Shown: positions 19,315 to 27,588 of the stretch, one piece after another
Layout: every line of letters starts with the position of its first letter
Numbering within the stretch: position 1 is the first letter of the stretch
Source: Glycomyces amatae
GTDB lineage: Bacteria > Actinomycetota > Actinomycetes > Mycobacteriales > Micromonosporaceae
Length of the DNA stretch: 64,000 nucleotides
Direction: 5' to 3'
Assembly (NCBI RefSeq): GCF_020991375.1
Contig: NZ_JAJLQZ010000005.1
Location: 124,001-188,000, forward strand
The notes under the pieces: model-generated
Seen by the model: the letters and a program-made list of their open reading frames with translations, nothing else
The model's database searches: none
Told to the model about the DNA's origin: nothing
Translations under genes and position numbers: made by a program

Positions 19315-20750
19315 CCGACACCGGACGACCCCCCTACGCCGGCACCCGCTACCCGCGGCTGGCCGAAGTCCCCGCGTTCACCGAGTTCATCGCGCGCGAC
19401 TGGGGCGCCGCCGCCGTGGAGGCGACCGCCGTGGAGGGCGCCGCCGCCGCGGCGGCCGACCACCGCCGCCGCCTGAGCGAGCGCCTGCCCGGCCAGGCGA
19501 TCGTGGCCGCCGCCGGGACCGCGCGCGTCCGCAACGACGACTGCGACCACCTCTTCCGTGCCGACAGCGACTTCACGTGGCTCACCGGCTGCCAGACCGA
19601 GGCCGCCGTCCTCGTCATGACCCCCGTGCCCGGCGGGCACGACGCCCGGCTCTACCTGCCGCCGCCGCTGCGCCCCGGCGACACCGGGTTCTTCGCGAAC
19701 GCCGCCCACGGCGAACTGTGGGTCGGCGCCTCGCCCGGCCTGAAGGAGTGGGCCGAGGCGCTCCAGATCGACGTCGAACCCCTTGCCGCCCTTGACGGCC
19801 GCAAGGACCTCGCGGGCGCGCTCGCGACCCCGGCGGTGGGCGCGGCGCTCCTCGAGCGGCACGGCCTCGAGCCTTCACCGCTCCTGGGCCGCCACCTGTC
19901 GCGGCTGCGGATGGTCAAGGACGCCTGGGAGGTCGACCAGCTGCGCCTCGCCGTGGACGCCACCGTGGACGGCTTCGCCGCCGTCGCCGAGGAGGTGCCG
20001 CGGGCGATCCGCGACGGCCTCGGCGAGCGCTGGCTCCAGGGCACCTTCGACCGGCACGCCCGCACCTTCGGCAACGGCCCCGGGTACGCCACCATCGTCG
20101 GCTCCGGCCCGCACGCCCCGGTGCTGCACTGGGTCCGGTGCGACGGCCCGGTCCTGCCCGACGAGGTGCTCCTGCTCGACATGGGCGTGGAGACCCACAG
20201 CCTCTACACCGCCGACGTGACCCGCACGATCCCCGCGGGCGGCACGTTCAGCCCGCGGCAGCGCGAGGTCCACGACCTCGTCGAGCAGGCCCACCGCGCC
20301 GGGCTCGCGCGCATCCGGCCCGGCACGCAGTACCTCGACTTCCACTTCGCCGCCATGGAGGTCATCGCGAACGGCCTGCACGACTGGGGCCTCCTGCCGG
20401 TCTCGGTCGACGAGGCGCTCTCCCCGGAGGGCCAGCACCACCGCCGCTACCTCGCCTGCGGCATCGGCCACCACCTCGGACTCGACGTCCACGACTGCTC
20501 CAAGGCCGAGTACGAGGACTACATGGGCGCCGACCTCGAGGCGGGCGTGGTGATGACCGTCGAACCGGGCCTCTACTTCCACGCCAACGACCTCACGGTC
20601 CCACCGGAGCTGCGCGGCATCGGCGTCCGGCTCGAGGACGACGTGCTCGTCACCGAGACCGGCTCCGAAGTGCTCTCCGCGGGACTGCCGATCGACGCCG
20701 CCGGCGTCGAGCAGTGGACCGCCGAGGCCCGGGCGAAGGCGCTGCCATGA
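19311..20750 (+). CDS. Xaa-Pro aminopeptidase, family M24B
   Basis: A 479-residue metalloenzyme of the pita-bread fold. The N-terminal aminopeptidase-P domain includes HLFRADSDFTWLTGC. The C-terminal catalytic domain has all five metal ligands: Asp290 (LLLDMGVE), Asp302 (TADVTRT), His387 (GIGHHLGLDVHD), Glu418 (TVEPGLYF) and Glu442 (VRLEDDVLV). It removes the residue before proline or hydroxyproline, a bond most peptidases cannot cut, and so complements the prolyl aminopeptidase. Cytoplasmic; ATGA overlaps on both sides. Confidence 0.92.
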   Translation: MTDTGRPPYAGTRYPRLAEVPAFTEFIARDWGAAAVEATAVEGAAAAAADHRRRLSERLPGQAIVAAAGTARVRNDDCDHLFRADSDFTWLTGCQTEAAVLVMTPVPGGHDARLYLPPPLRPGDTGFFANAAHGELWVGASPGLKEWAEALQIDVEPLAALDGRKDLAGALATPAVGAALLERHGLEPSPLLGRHLSRLRMVKDAWEVDQLRLAVDATVDGFAAVAEEVPRAIRDGLGERWLQGTFDRHARTFGNGPGYATIVGSGPHAPVLHWVRCDGPVLPDEVLLLDMGVETHSLYTADVTRTIPAGGTFSPRQREVHDLVEQAHRAGLARIRPGTQYLDFHFAAMEVIANGLHDWGLLPVSVDEALSPEGQHHRRYLACGIGHHLGLDVHDCSKAEYEDYMGADLEAGVVMTVEPGLYFHANDLTVPPELRGIGVRLEDDVLVTETGSEVLSAGLPIDAAGVEQWTAEARAKALP

Positions 20751-23677
20751 CCACCGTGAAGCCCCTGGCGCGGCCGTTCCCGCTCGGCGCGGTCCGCGTG
20801 GACGGCGCGAGCGCCTTCGCCCGCGCCCGCGACGAGCTCCTGCACCTCGCCCGCGTGTACCCCGTCGACCGCCTGCTCGCGGTCTTCCGCCGCAACGCCG
20901 GGCTCGCCACCGGCGCCGAGCCGCCCGGGAACTGGGAGGGCTTCGGCCACCCCAACGAGGAGGCCTGGGGCGAGCGCGACTACCCCGGGCGCGAGCGCGC
21001 CCAGACGGCCAACCTGCTGCGCGGCCACTACGCCGGGCACTTCCTGTCGATGCTCGCCATGGCCGCCGCGGGCGAGGACGACCCGGCCCTGGAGTCGAAG
21101 GTGGACGAGTTCGTGGCGGGGCTGGGCGAGGTCCAGGCCGCCCTCGCGGCGACCGGCCGCTACTCCCATCCGGGCTTCCTCGCCGCCTACGGCGAGTGGC
21201 AGTTCTCCCGGCTCGAGCACTTCGCGCCCTACGGCGAGATCTGGGCGCCCTACTACACCTGCCACAAGATCATGGCCGGGCTCCTGGACGCCCGCGAGCT
21301 GACCGGCAGCGCCCAGGCCCTCGACATCGCCACCGCGATGGGCCACTGGGTCCACGGCCGCCTCTCGCGGCTCGAACCCGAACGGCGCCAGCAGATGTGG
21401 TCGCTCTACATCGCGGGCGAGTTCGGCGGCATGAACGAGACCCTGGCCCGCCTCGCCACCGCCGCGGGCGAACCGCTGTTCCTGGAGACGGCGTCCTTCT
21501 TCGACCAGGAGCGCCTGCTCGACGCCGGCGCGGCCCGCACCGACGTGCTCACCGACATGCACGCCAACCAGCACCTGCCGCAGCTGATCGGGTACGTCGA
21601 GCAGTACGAGCGCACCGGCGCGCGCCGCTACCTCGACGCCGCCGCGGGCCTGTGGGACCAGATCGTGCCCGGCCGCACCTACGCGCACGGCGGCACCGGC
21701 GAGAGCGAGCTGTGGGGACCGCCCGCCACGGTGGCCGGCGACATCGGCCACCGCAACGCCGAGACGTGCGCCAGCTACAACCTGCTGAAACTCGCCCGCA
21801 AGCTCTTCGCGCACACGCTCGAGGCGCGCTACATGGACTACTACGAGCGCACCGTCCTCAACCACGTCCTCGGCTCGCGCCGCGCCGTCCGCTCGGACAC
21901 GAGCCCCGAGGTCACCTACATGTTCCCGGTGCACCCGGGGGCGCTGCGCGAGTACGACAACGTCGGCACCTGCTGCGGCGGCACCGGCCTGGAGAACCAC
22001 CTGAAGTACCAGGACACGGTGTTCTTCGAGAGCGCGGACGGCCTCTGGGCGAACCTGCCCGTCGACGCCGAACTCCACTGGGCGGCAGCGGGACTGCGCG
22101 TCACGCAGCGGTCCGGCTTCCCGCTCGGCGAGGCGGTCTCGCTCCGCTTCGCCGAGCTCGGCGACGACGCGCACGGCGGCGCCGCGCCCGCGGGCCGGGA
22201 ACGAACCGTCCGGTTGCGCGTCCCCGCCTGGGCCGCAGGCGACCTCGAACTGCGCTTGAACGGCGGGCCGACCGGCATCGACCCGGTCCCCGGCGAGTAC
22301 GTGTCCCTCACGCGCGCCTGGCGTGCGGGGGACGAGCTGCTCCTCACCGCCCCGGTGTCGCTCCGGGCCGAACCCGCGGTCGACGATCCTCGCCTGTGCG
22401 CGCTCTTCCTCGGCCCGACCCTGCTGCTGGCGCGGTCGGAGGCCACCACCGGGCTCGCCTTCGGGCTCAACGGCCGCCGCGGCTTCGACGGCGGCCTCAT
22501 CACCGGCCGGACCGGCACGGAACTCCTGGCCGAGCTCGCCCGGGAGGGCACGGTCGAACTCGACGGCGTCCGGTTCGAACCGTGCTGGTCGGGCGCCGAC
22601 ACCAGGTACCACATGTACGTGCGGTCCCACGACGCCGAGATCGCCTTCGGCGGCGTCGGCACCGGCGTGCCGAACCGGGTGCGCTCGGACGGCGGCACGT
22701 TCCTCGACGAGCTGTGGGAACCGGGCGCGTTCGGCGACCGGGAGGCCTTCCTCGACCGAGTGGCGGCCGTGGCCGCCCGGGTGCGGGCGGAAGGGCTCCT
22801 CGGCCGCGACGAACTCGCCGCAGTGCTCGCGGGGGCCGCGGCCTTCGACGGCGCCGCCGCGGCGGGACCGGTGCCCGAGCGGGCCGAGCGCGCCGACCGG
22901 CGCGTGCTGGTCGTCGAGCCGGGCGCGCCGCTCGCGCCGCTGCTCACCGCCCACGGGCTCACCGCCCACGGGCTCGCCGCCGACGCGGCCCCCGAGGCCG
23001 CCCCGGCGCACGGGCGACTCGAGTTCGCCGCCGCCTCCGACGCGGGCGCCGTCGCGGTGACCGCGTGGGCCCTGCCCGCCGACGACGGGCGCGTGCCGCC
23101 CGCCGTCGCCATCGAGATCCTCGAAGCCCCCGCTCCCTCCGGCTGGTTCACCACCGCGCCCACGGTGCGCCTGCGCGGCTTCGACGTCGACGGGACCGGC
23201 ATCGAGGAGAGCGGCCCTGTCGGGACCGGTGCCGTCGAGACCGGTGCCGTCCAGACCGACGACGGGCTCCGCCTCGAACTGCGCGTCTCCGGCGGCGAAT
23301 GGGCCCCCTACACGGCACCGGTGGTGATCGAAGCCCAAGGCGTGCAGCGCATCGAGGCGCGCGTCCACGACGCCGACGGCCGCACCGGCGCCACCGGCCG
23401 CGAGATCGCCGTGGACACGGCGCCCCCCGTGTCGCGCGCGACGGTGAAGGACCTCGGGTCGAGTGTGGAGATCACCCTCCACGCCGACGACGGCGTGTCC
23501 GGAGTGGAGCGCATCCAGTGGGAGGGCCCGGGCACGTTCTGGGGCACCTTCCAGGAGGCGTTCGTGCGGGCGATCGACGAGGGTCCGCAGGTGATCGAGT
23601 ACGCCGCGACCGACCGGGCGGGCAACGAGGAGCCGCGGCGGCGGCTCGTCATACCCGGAAGGGACGGTTCACGGTGA
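20747..23677 (+). CDS. GH127-type beta-L-arabinofuranosidase with C-terminal beta domains
   Basis: A 976-residue protein without signal peptide. Residues about 1-650 match the GH127/DUF1680 family: an alpha/alpha-barrel with WAPYYTCHKIMAGLLDA, GGTGESELWGPP, NAETCASYNLLKLARKLF and NVGTCCGGTGLENH. Glu321, Glu339, Cys341, Cys409 and Cys410 correspond in kind and almost in number to the acid/base Glu322 and the zinc-binding Glu338/Cys340/Cys417/Cys418 of Bifidobacterium HypBA1, where a cysteine is nucleophile. Such enzymes remove beta-L-arabinofuranose from hydroxyproline-linked oligosaccharides. Residues about 790-970 form OmpL47/Ig-like beta repeats (GGEWAPYTAPVVIEAQGVQ). It overlaps the peptidase gene by ATGA, a strong sign of a shared task. 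Confidence 0.88.
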   Translation: MTTVKPLARPFPLGAVRVDGASAFARARDELLHLARVYPVDRLLAVFRRNAGLATGAEPPGNWEGFGHPNEEAWGERDYPGRERAQTANLLRGHYAGHFLSMLAMAAAGEDDPALESKVDEFVAGLGEVQAALAATGRYSHPGFLAAYGEWQFSRLEHFAPYGEIWAPYYTCHKIMAGLLDARELTGSAQALDIATAMGHWVHGRLSRLEPERRQQMWSLYIAGEFGGMNETLARLATAAGEPLFLETASFFDQERLLDAGAARTDVLTDMHANQHLPQLIGYVEQYERTGARRYLDAAAGLWDQIVPGRTYAHGGTGESELWGPPATVAGDIGHRNAETCASYNLLKLARKLFAHTLEARYMDYYERTVLNHVLGSRRAVRSDTSPEVTYMFPVHPGALREYDNVGTCCGGTGLENHLKYQDTVFFESADGLWANLPVDAELHWAAAGLRVTQRSGFPLGEAVSLRFAELGDDAHGGAAPAGRERTVRLRVPAWAAGDLELRLNGGPTGIDPVPGEYVSLTRAWRAGDELLLTAPVSLRAEPAVDDPRLCALFLGPTLLLARSEATTGLAFGLNGRRGFDGGLITGRTGTELLAELAREGTVELDGVRFEPCWSGADTRYHMYVRSHDAEIAFGGVGTGVPNRVRSDGGTFLDELWEPGAFGDREAFLDRVAAVAARVRAEGLLGRDELAAVLAGAAAFDGAAAAGPVPERAERADRRVLVVEPGAPLAPLLTAHGLTAHGLAADAAPEAAPAHGRLEFAAASDAGAVAVTAWALPADDGRVPPAVAIEILEAPAPSGWFTTAPTVRLRGFDVDGTGIEESGPVGTGAVETGAVQTDDGLRLELRVSGGEWAPYTAPVVIEAQGVQRIEARVHDADGRTGATGREIAVDTAPPVSRATVKDLGSSVEITLHADDGVSGVERIQWEGPGTFWGTFQEAFVRAIDEGPQVIEYAATDRAGNEEPRRRLVIPGRDGSR

Positions 23678-23789
23678 CGCCCCGAACGCGAAGCCGCGCG
23701 GACGGTGCGGTGTACGCTGCGATGCGACGGCGTCGGTCTCGGCCTTGCCCTCACAGCTGCGTTACCGAAGGGCGGACGGGAGAGTGACG

Positions 23790-24464
23790 TTGCCATCCAT
23801 TCAGCGACTGGAACCTGGTCAGAGCCTGCGGGCGCGGGTCGAGCGGACCCTCGCGACCGCGATCATCTCGGGTGAGCTCGCCCCCGGCACGCTGCTGACC
23901 GTGCCGACCCTGGCCGAGCGGTTCGCCGTCTCGGCGACGCCCGTCCGCGAGGCGATGCTCGACCTCGAGAAGCGCGGCTTCGTCGAACCGGTGCGCAACA
24001 AGGGCTTCCGCGTCACGGCGGTGAGCGACGACCTCCTCAACGACATCGTCGAGATCCGGCTGCTGCTCGAACCCGACGCCATGGCGCGCCTCGCGCCGGT
24101 CTTCCCGGCCGACCGCCTGGAGGAGTTCCGGGCCCAGGCCGACGCGATCGTCAAGGGCGCCCGCGCGGGCGACCTCACCGCCTACCTGCTCGCGGACCAG
24201 CGCTTCCACCTCGATCTGACCTCGCTGCTGGGCAACGCGGTCCTGGTCGAGACGATCGCCGAGCTGCGCGCCCGCACCCGGTTGGTCGGGCTCGTCTCGC
24301 TGCTGGAGACCAGCATGCTCGACGTCTCGGCGGCCGAGCACCACCGGCTCCTGGACTACCTGGCGGCGGGCGACGCGGCCGCCGCGGAGGACCTGATGCG
24401 CCAGCACATCCGGCACGCCGTCGGCTGGTGGGCGGGCAAACCCGAAGCGGCCGAGGGGGAGTAG
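23790..24464 (+). CDS. GntR-family (FCD) regulator of the hydroxyproline regulon
   Basis: A 224-residue FadR-subfamily regulator. The winged helix reads IISGELAPGTLLTVPTLAERF and SATPVREAMLDLEKRGFVEP (residues about 20-65). The FCD effector domain contains EIRLLLEPDAM, DQRFHLDLTSLLGN and EHHRLLDYLAAGD, with the usual Asp/His metal-site residues. The TTG at 23790 is preferred because GGGAG lies seven bases upstream; GTG at 23784 is possible. It sits between the uptake operon and the catabolic operon, both preceded by matching dyads, so it very probably represses both and responds to hydroxyproline or a derivative (inference). Confidence 0.88.
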   Translation: MPSIQRLEPGQSLRARVERTLATAIISGELAPGTLLTVPTLAERFAVSATPVREAMLDLEKRGFVEPVRNKGFRVTAVSDDLLNDIVEIRLLLEPDAMARLAPVFPADRLEEFRAQADAIVKGARAGDLTAYLLADQRFHLDLTSLLGNAVLVETIAELRARTRLVGLVSLLETSMLDVSAAEHHRLLDYLAAGDAAAAEDLMRQHIRHAVGWWAGKPEAAEGE

Positions 24465-24502
24465 CCGGCCCGAGGCGGGGGCGGCGCCCTCGTCGCCACT
24501 AT

Positions 24503-24519
24503 TAATATGTGACATATTA
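24503..24519. promoter_or_regulatory. Predicted GntR operator 3, perfect palindrome
   Basis: TAATATGTGACATATTA is a perfect 17-bp palindrome (7-bp arms around TGA) 24 nt before the FAD oxidoreductase start. It is the best copy of the motif shared with 12388-12404 and 12538-12547. Confidence 0.8.
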
Positions 24520-24542
24520 CTGTTCGAGAAGGGAGTGGCCAC

Positions 24543-25736
24543 ATGCGAGCGGACGTCGTCGTCATCGGCGCGGGCATCATCGGAGCCGCCTGCGCGCGCG
24601 CCCTCGCGCGGGAGGGCAGGCGCGTCGTCGTGGTCGACCGCGGGGCCCCCGCGAGCGCGACCACCGCGCGCGGCGAAGGCAACCTCCTGGTCTCCGACAA
24701 GGCCCCCGGGCCCGAACTCGACCTCGCGCTCGAGGCCGCCGCGCAGTGGCCGCTCCTCGCCGCCGAACTCGCCGCGGAGCTCGGCGACGCGTTCCCCCCG
24801 ATCGAGTACGAGCGCAAGGGCGGCATCGTCGTCGCCCTCACCGAGGCCGGCGCCGGACCGCTCCGCGCCTTCGCCCGGAGCCAGGCCGCCGCCGGCGTCG
24901 AGGCCCGCGACCTCACCGCCGCCGAGGCGCTGGCGCTGGAGCCCGACCTCAACCCCGCACTCACCGCGGCCGTCCACTACCCGCAGGACGCCCAGGTCCA
25001 GCCCGTCATCGCCGCCGAGGCCCTGCTCGCCTCCGCCCGGCGCGCGGGCGCCCGCGTGCTCACCGACGCGGCGGTCGTCGGCGCGTTCCGCGACGCGACC
25101 GGGCGTGTCACCGGCGTCCGCACCGACTCGACCCGGATCGACGCGGACGCCGTGGTCGTCGCGGCCGGGCCCTGGTCGGGCGCGGTCGCCGCGGCCCTCG
25201 GCGCCGACGTCCCCGTGCGACCGCGCCGCGGCACGGTCCTGGTCACCGCGCGGATGCGCCAGCGCGTGTTCCACAAGGTCTACGACGGCGACTACTTCGG
25301 CGCGACCCAGTCCGCCGACGCCGCGCTCCAGACCTCCAGCGTCGTCGAGTCCACCCCCGGCGGCACCGTCCTCATCGGATCGAGCCGCCAGCAGATCGGC
25401 TTCGACGACCGCCTCGACGTCGCGGTCCTCGCCCAGGTCGCCCAGAAGGCCCTGCGGCTCTTCCCGTTCCTGGAGACCGTGCCCGTGATCCGCTCCTACG
25501 GCGGCTTCCGGCCCTACATGCCCGACCACCTCCCCGTCGTCGGCGAGGACCACCGCCACCCCGGGCTCTGGTACGCGACCGGGCACGAGGGCGCGGGGAT
25601 CGGCCTGGCGGGCGTGACGGGCGCGCTCCTGTCCGCGCAGCTCACCGGCGCCGAACCGGCGCTCGGCTCGGTGATCGACCCCGGGCCGTTCCAGCTCTCC
25701 CGCCCGAGCCTCGCCCCCCACCTGGAGGTCCCATGA
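24543..25736 (+). CDS. FAD oxidoreductase, D-hydroxyproline dehydrogenase catalytic subunit
   Basis: A 397-residue DAO-family flavoprotein with the dinucleotide-binding motif VVIGAGIIGAACARALA at residues 5-21 and the C-terminal PVVGED/ATGHEGAGIGLAGVTG region typical of glycine/D-amino-acid oxidases. With the next two subunits it resembles the three-part D-hydroxyproline dehydrogenase (LhpB-type subunit of Pseudomonas) and HcnABC-like enzymes. It oxidises cis-4-hydroxy-D-proline to 1-pyrroline-4-hydroxy-2-carboxylate. GGGAG precedes the ATG. It is first gene of the catabolic operon behind the palindrome, and ATGA overlaps the next gene. Confidence 0.85.
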   Translation: MRADVVVIGAGIIGAACARALAREGRRVVVVDRGAPASATTARGEGNLLVSDKAPGPELDLALEAAAQWPLLAAELAAELGDAFPPIEYERKGGIVVALTEAGAGPLRAFARSQAAAGVEARDLTAAEALALEPDLNPALTAAVHYPQDAQVQPVIAAEALLASARRAGARVLTDAAVVGAFRDATGRVTGVRTDSTRIDADAVVVAAGPWSGAVAAALGADVPVRPRRGTVLVTARMRQRVFHKVYDGDYFGATQSADAALQTSSVVESTPGGTVLIGSSRQQIGFDDRLDVAVLAQVAQKALRLFPFLETVPVIRSYGGFRPYMPDHLPVVGEDHRHPGLWYATGHEGAGIGLAGVTGALLSAQLTGAEPALGSVIDPGPFQLSRPSLAPHLEVP

Positions 25737-26071
25737 GCGGCATCGTCCCCTGGCGGACCGACCCGATCCGGCCCGACGAGCCGGAACCGCTGCACCTCAC
25801 CGTCGACGGCGAGCCCGTCGAAGGCGTGCGCGGGCAGTCGATCGCGGGCGTCCTCCTCGCGCAGGGCAGGACCGCCTGGCGCACCACCACCGCGGGCCGC
25901 CCCCGGGGCGTCTTCTGCGGCATCGGCGTCTGCTTCGACTGCATCGCCACCGTCAACGGCGAGAGCGACGTGCGCCTGTGCCTCAGAAGGGCCTGCGACG
26001 GCGACGCCGTCGAGACCCAGGACGACACGGTGCCCGCCCGGGACGACGCGCCGAAGGGGGACCGGCCATGA
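25733..26071 (+). CDS. (2Fe-2S) subunit of D-hydroxyproline dehydrogenase
   Basis: A 112-residue ferredoxin-like subunit. The motif VFCGIGVCFDCIATVNG followed by RLCL provides the four cysteines of a plant-type 2Fe-2S cluster (C-x4-C-x2-C...C). Similar subunits (HcnA/SoxA N-terminal-like) pass electrons in heteromeric dehydrogenases. The C-terminal tail (GDAVETQDDTVPARDDAPKG) is acidic and is duplicated immediately downstream as a mini-gene. ATGA overlaps with both neighbours. Confidence 0.85.
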   Translation: MSGIVPWRTDPIRPDEPEPLHLTVDGEPVEGVRGQSIAGVLLAQGRTAWRTTTAGRPRGVFCGIGVCFDCIATVNGESDVRLCLRRACDGDAVETQDDTVPARDDAPKGDRP

Positions 26072-26151
26072 CCAGCGCCCATCTGCGCCGGATCGCCGGC
26101 GGCGACGCCGTCGAGACCCGGGACGACGCCCCGGAAGGAGAACGGCCATGA
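26068..26151 (+). CDS. 27-residue duplicated tail mini-ORF
   Basis: A 28-codon frame joined by ATGA overlap to the upstream 2Fe-2S gene and by another ATGA overlap to the downstream oxidoreductase. Its product, ending GGDAVETRDDAPEGERP, repeats the last residues of the 2Fe-2S subunit (GDAVETQ...ARDDAPKGDRP). It looks like a local tandem duplication of the gene end that preserved translational coupling. Whether it is a protein of use or only a coupling relay is unknown. Confidence 0.55.
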   Translation: MTSAHLRRIAGGDAVETRDDAPEGERP

Positions 26152-27575
26152 GCAGCGTCCTCGTCATCGGCGCCGGCCCGGCCGGGCTCGCCGCCGCCGT
26201 CGCCGCCCGCGACGCGGGCGCGCGCGTCACCCTCCTGGACTCCGGCGACGGGCTCGGCGGCCAGTACTGGCGCCACCTCCCGCCGCAGCGCCCGAGCCGC
26301 CGCGAGGCCCGGCTCCACCACGGCTGGAGCGCCTTCGAACGCCTCCAGGGCCGCGTCCGCGGCGACGACGGCATCGAGGTCCTCACCGAAGCGCAGGTCT
26401 GGGCGATCGAGACCGCGGCGGCCGCGCGATCGGCCGGCGGACCCGCCATCGCCGCCCGCGTCCTCATCGGACCGAGCGACGCCGCGGGCCGCGAGTCCCG
26501 CCGCCTCACCGCCGACGCGGTCGTCCTCGCCCCCGGCGCCCACGACCGCACCCTGCCCTTCCCCGGCTGGCACCTGCCCGGCGTGTTCTCCGCCGGAGCC
26601 GCCCAGGCCCTCGCCAAGGGCGAGCGGATCGCCGTGGGCCGCAAGGCCGTCGTCGCCGGCGCCGGGCCGTTCCTGCTGCCGGTGGCCCAGTCGCTCACCA
26701 GCGCGGGCACCGACGTCATCGGCGTGTACGAGGCCTCCCGGCTCCCCACCCTCGCCCGAGGCTGGCTGCCGCACCCGCAGCGGCTCCTCCGCACCGCCCA
26801 CAAGGGACTCGAACTCGCCGGTTACGCGGCCCACCACCTCGCCCGGCGCGTGCCCTACCGCCTCGGCCGCGCCGTGGTCGAGGCGCGCGGCGACGGCCGC
26901 GTCGAGGAGGTCGTCACCGCCCGCCTCGACGCCGACTGGGCCCCGATCCCGGGCACCGAGCGCACGGTCGCCGTCGACGCGGTCTGCGTCAGCCACGGCT
27001 TCACGCCCCGTCTGGAGCTGCCCATCGCCGCCGGGTGCGCCATCGGCCCCGACCGGTTCGTCCTCGTCGACGCCGACCAGCGCACCAGCGTCGGCGGCGT
27101 GTACGCCGCGGGCGAGATCACCGGCATCGGCGGCGTCGACGCGGCCCTCGTCGAAGGCCGCATCGCCGGGCGCCGCGCCGCCGGAGGCGAAGCCCCCCGG
27201 GCCGACCTGCGCCTGAGGCGGGCCACCACCGACCTCGCCCGGCGCATCGAGACCGCCCACGGCATCCGCTCCGGCTGGACCTCCTGGCTGCGCGGCGACA
27301 CCGTCGTCTGCCGCTGCGAGGAGGTCCCCTACGGGCGGCTGCGCGCCGCGGCCGCCGCGACCGAGCAGACCGCGCTGCGCTCCCTGAAGCTCACGACCCG
27401 CGCCGGGCTCGGCATCTGCCAGGCGCGCATGTGCGGGCGCACCGTCGAGGAGCTCACCGGAGCCGACCCCTCGCGGAGCGCCACCGACACCTCCGACCGG
27501 CGGCCCCTGGCCGCGCCCATCCGACTCGGCGACCTCGCCGAGCTCGCCACCCCGCCGAACGGCGACAGTGCGTAG
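26148..27575 (+). CDS. FAD/NAD(P)-binding subunit of D-hydroxyproline dehydrogenase
   Basis: A 475-residue pyridine-nucleotide-disulfide-oxidoreductase-like subunit of HcnB/LhpF type. An N-terminal FAD motif VLVIGAGPAGLAAAVAARDAG is followed by ADAVVLAPGAHDRTLPFPGW and a second nucleotide motif near KAVVAGAGPFLLPVA. The C-terminus is a BFD-like 2Fe-2S module with VVCRCEEVPYG and GICQARMCGRTVEEL (C-x-C and C-x4-C). The subunit transfers electrons from the catalytic FAD subunit to an acceptor. Confidence 0.87.
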   Translation: MSSVLVIGAGPAGLAAAVAARDAGARVTLLDSGDGLGGQYWRHLPPQRPSRREARLHHGWSAFERLQGRVRGDDGIEVLTEAQVWAIETAAAARSAGGPAIAARVLIGPSDAAGRESRRLTADAVVLAPGAHDRTLPFPGWHLPGVFSAGAAQALAKGERIAVGRKAVVAGAGPFLLPVAQSLTSAGTDVIGVYEASRLPTLARGWLPHPQRLLRTAHKGLELAGYAAHHLARRVPYRLGRAVVEARGDGRVEEVVTARLDADWAPIPGTERTVAVDAVCVSHGFTPRLELPIAAGCAIGPDRFVLVDADQRTSVGGVYAAGEITGIGGVDAALVEGRIAGRRAAGGEAPRADLRLRRATTDLARRIETAHGIRSGWTSWLRGDTVVCRCEEVPYGRLRAAAAATEQTALRSLKLTTRAGLGICQARMCGRTVEELTGADPSRSATDTSDRRPLAAPIRLGDLAELATPPNGDSA

Positions 27576-27588
27576 AAAGGCACCACCC

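Noticed and set aside
22950..22985. Short tandem repeat in the GH127 gene (AHGLTAHGL)
   Set aside because: Only two copies within a linker; no functional signal.
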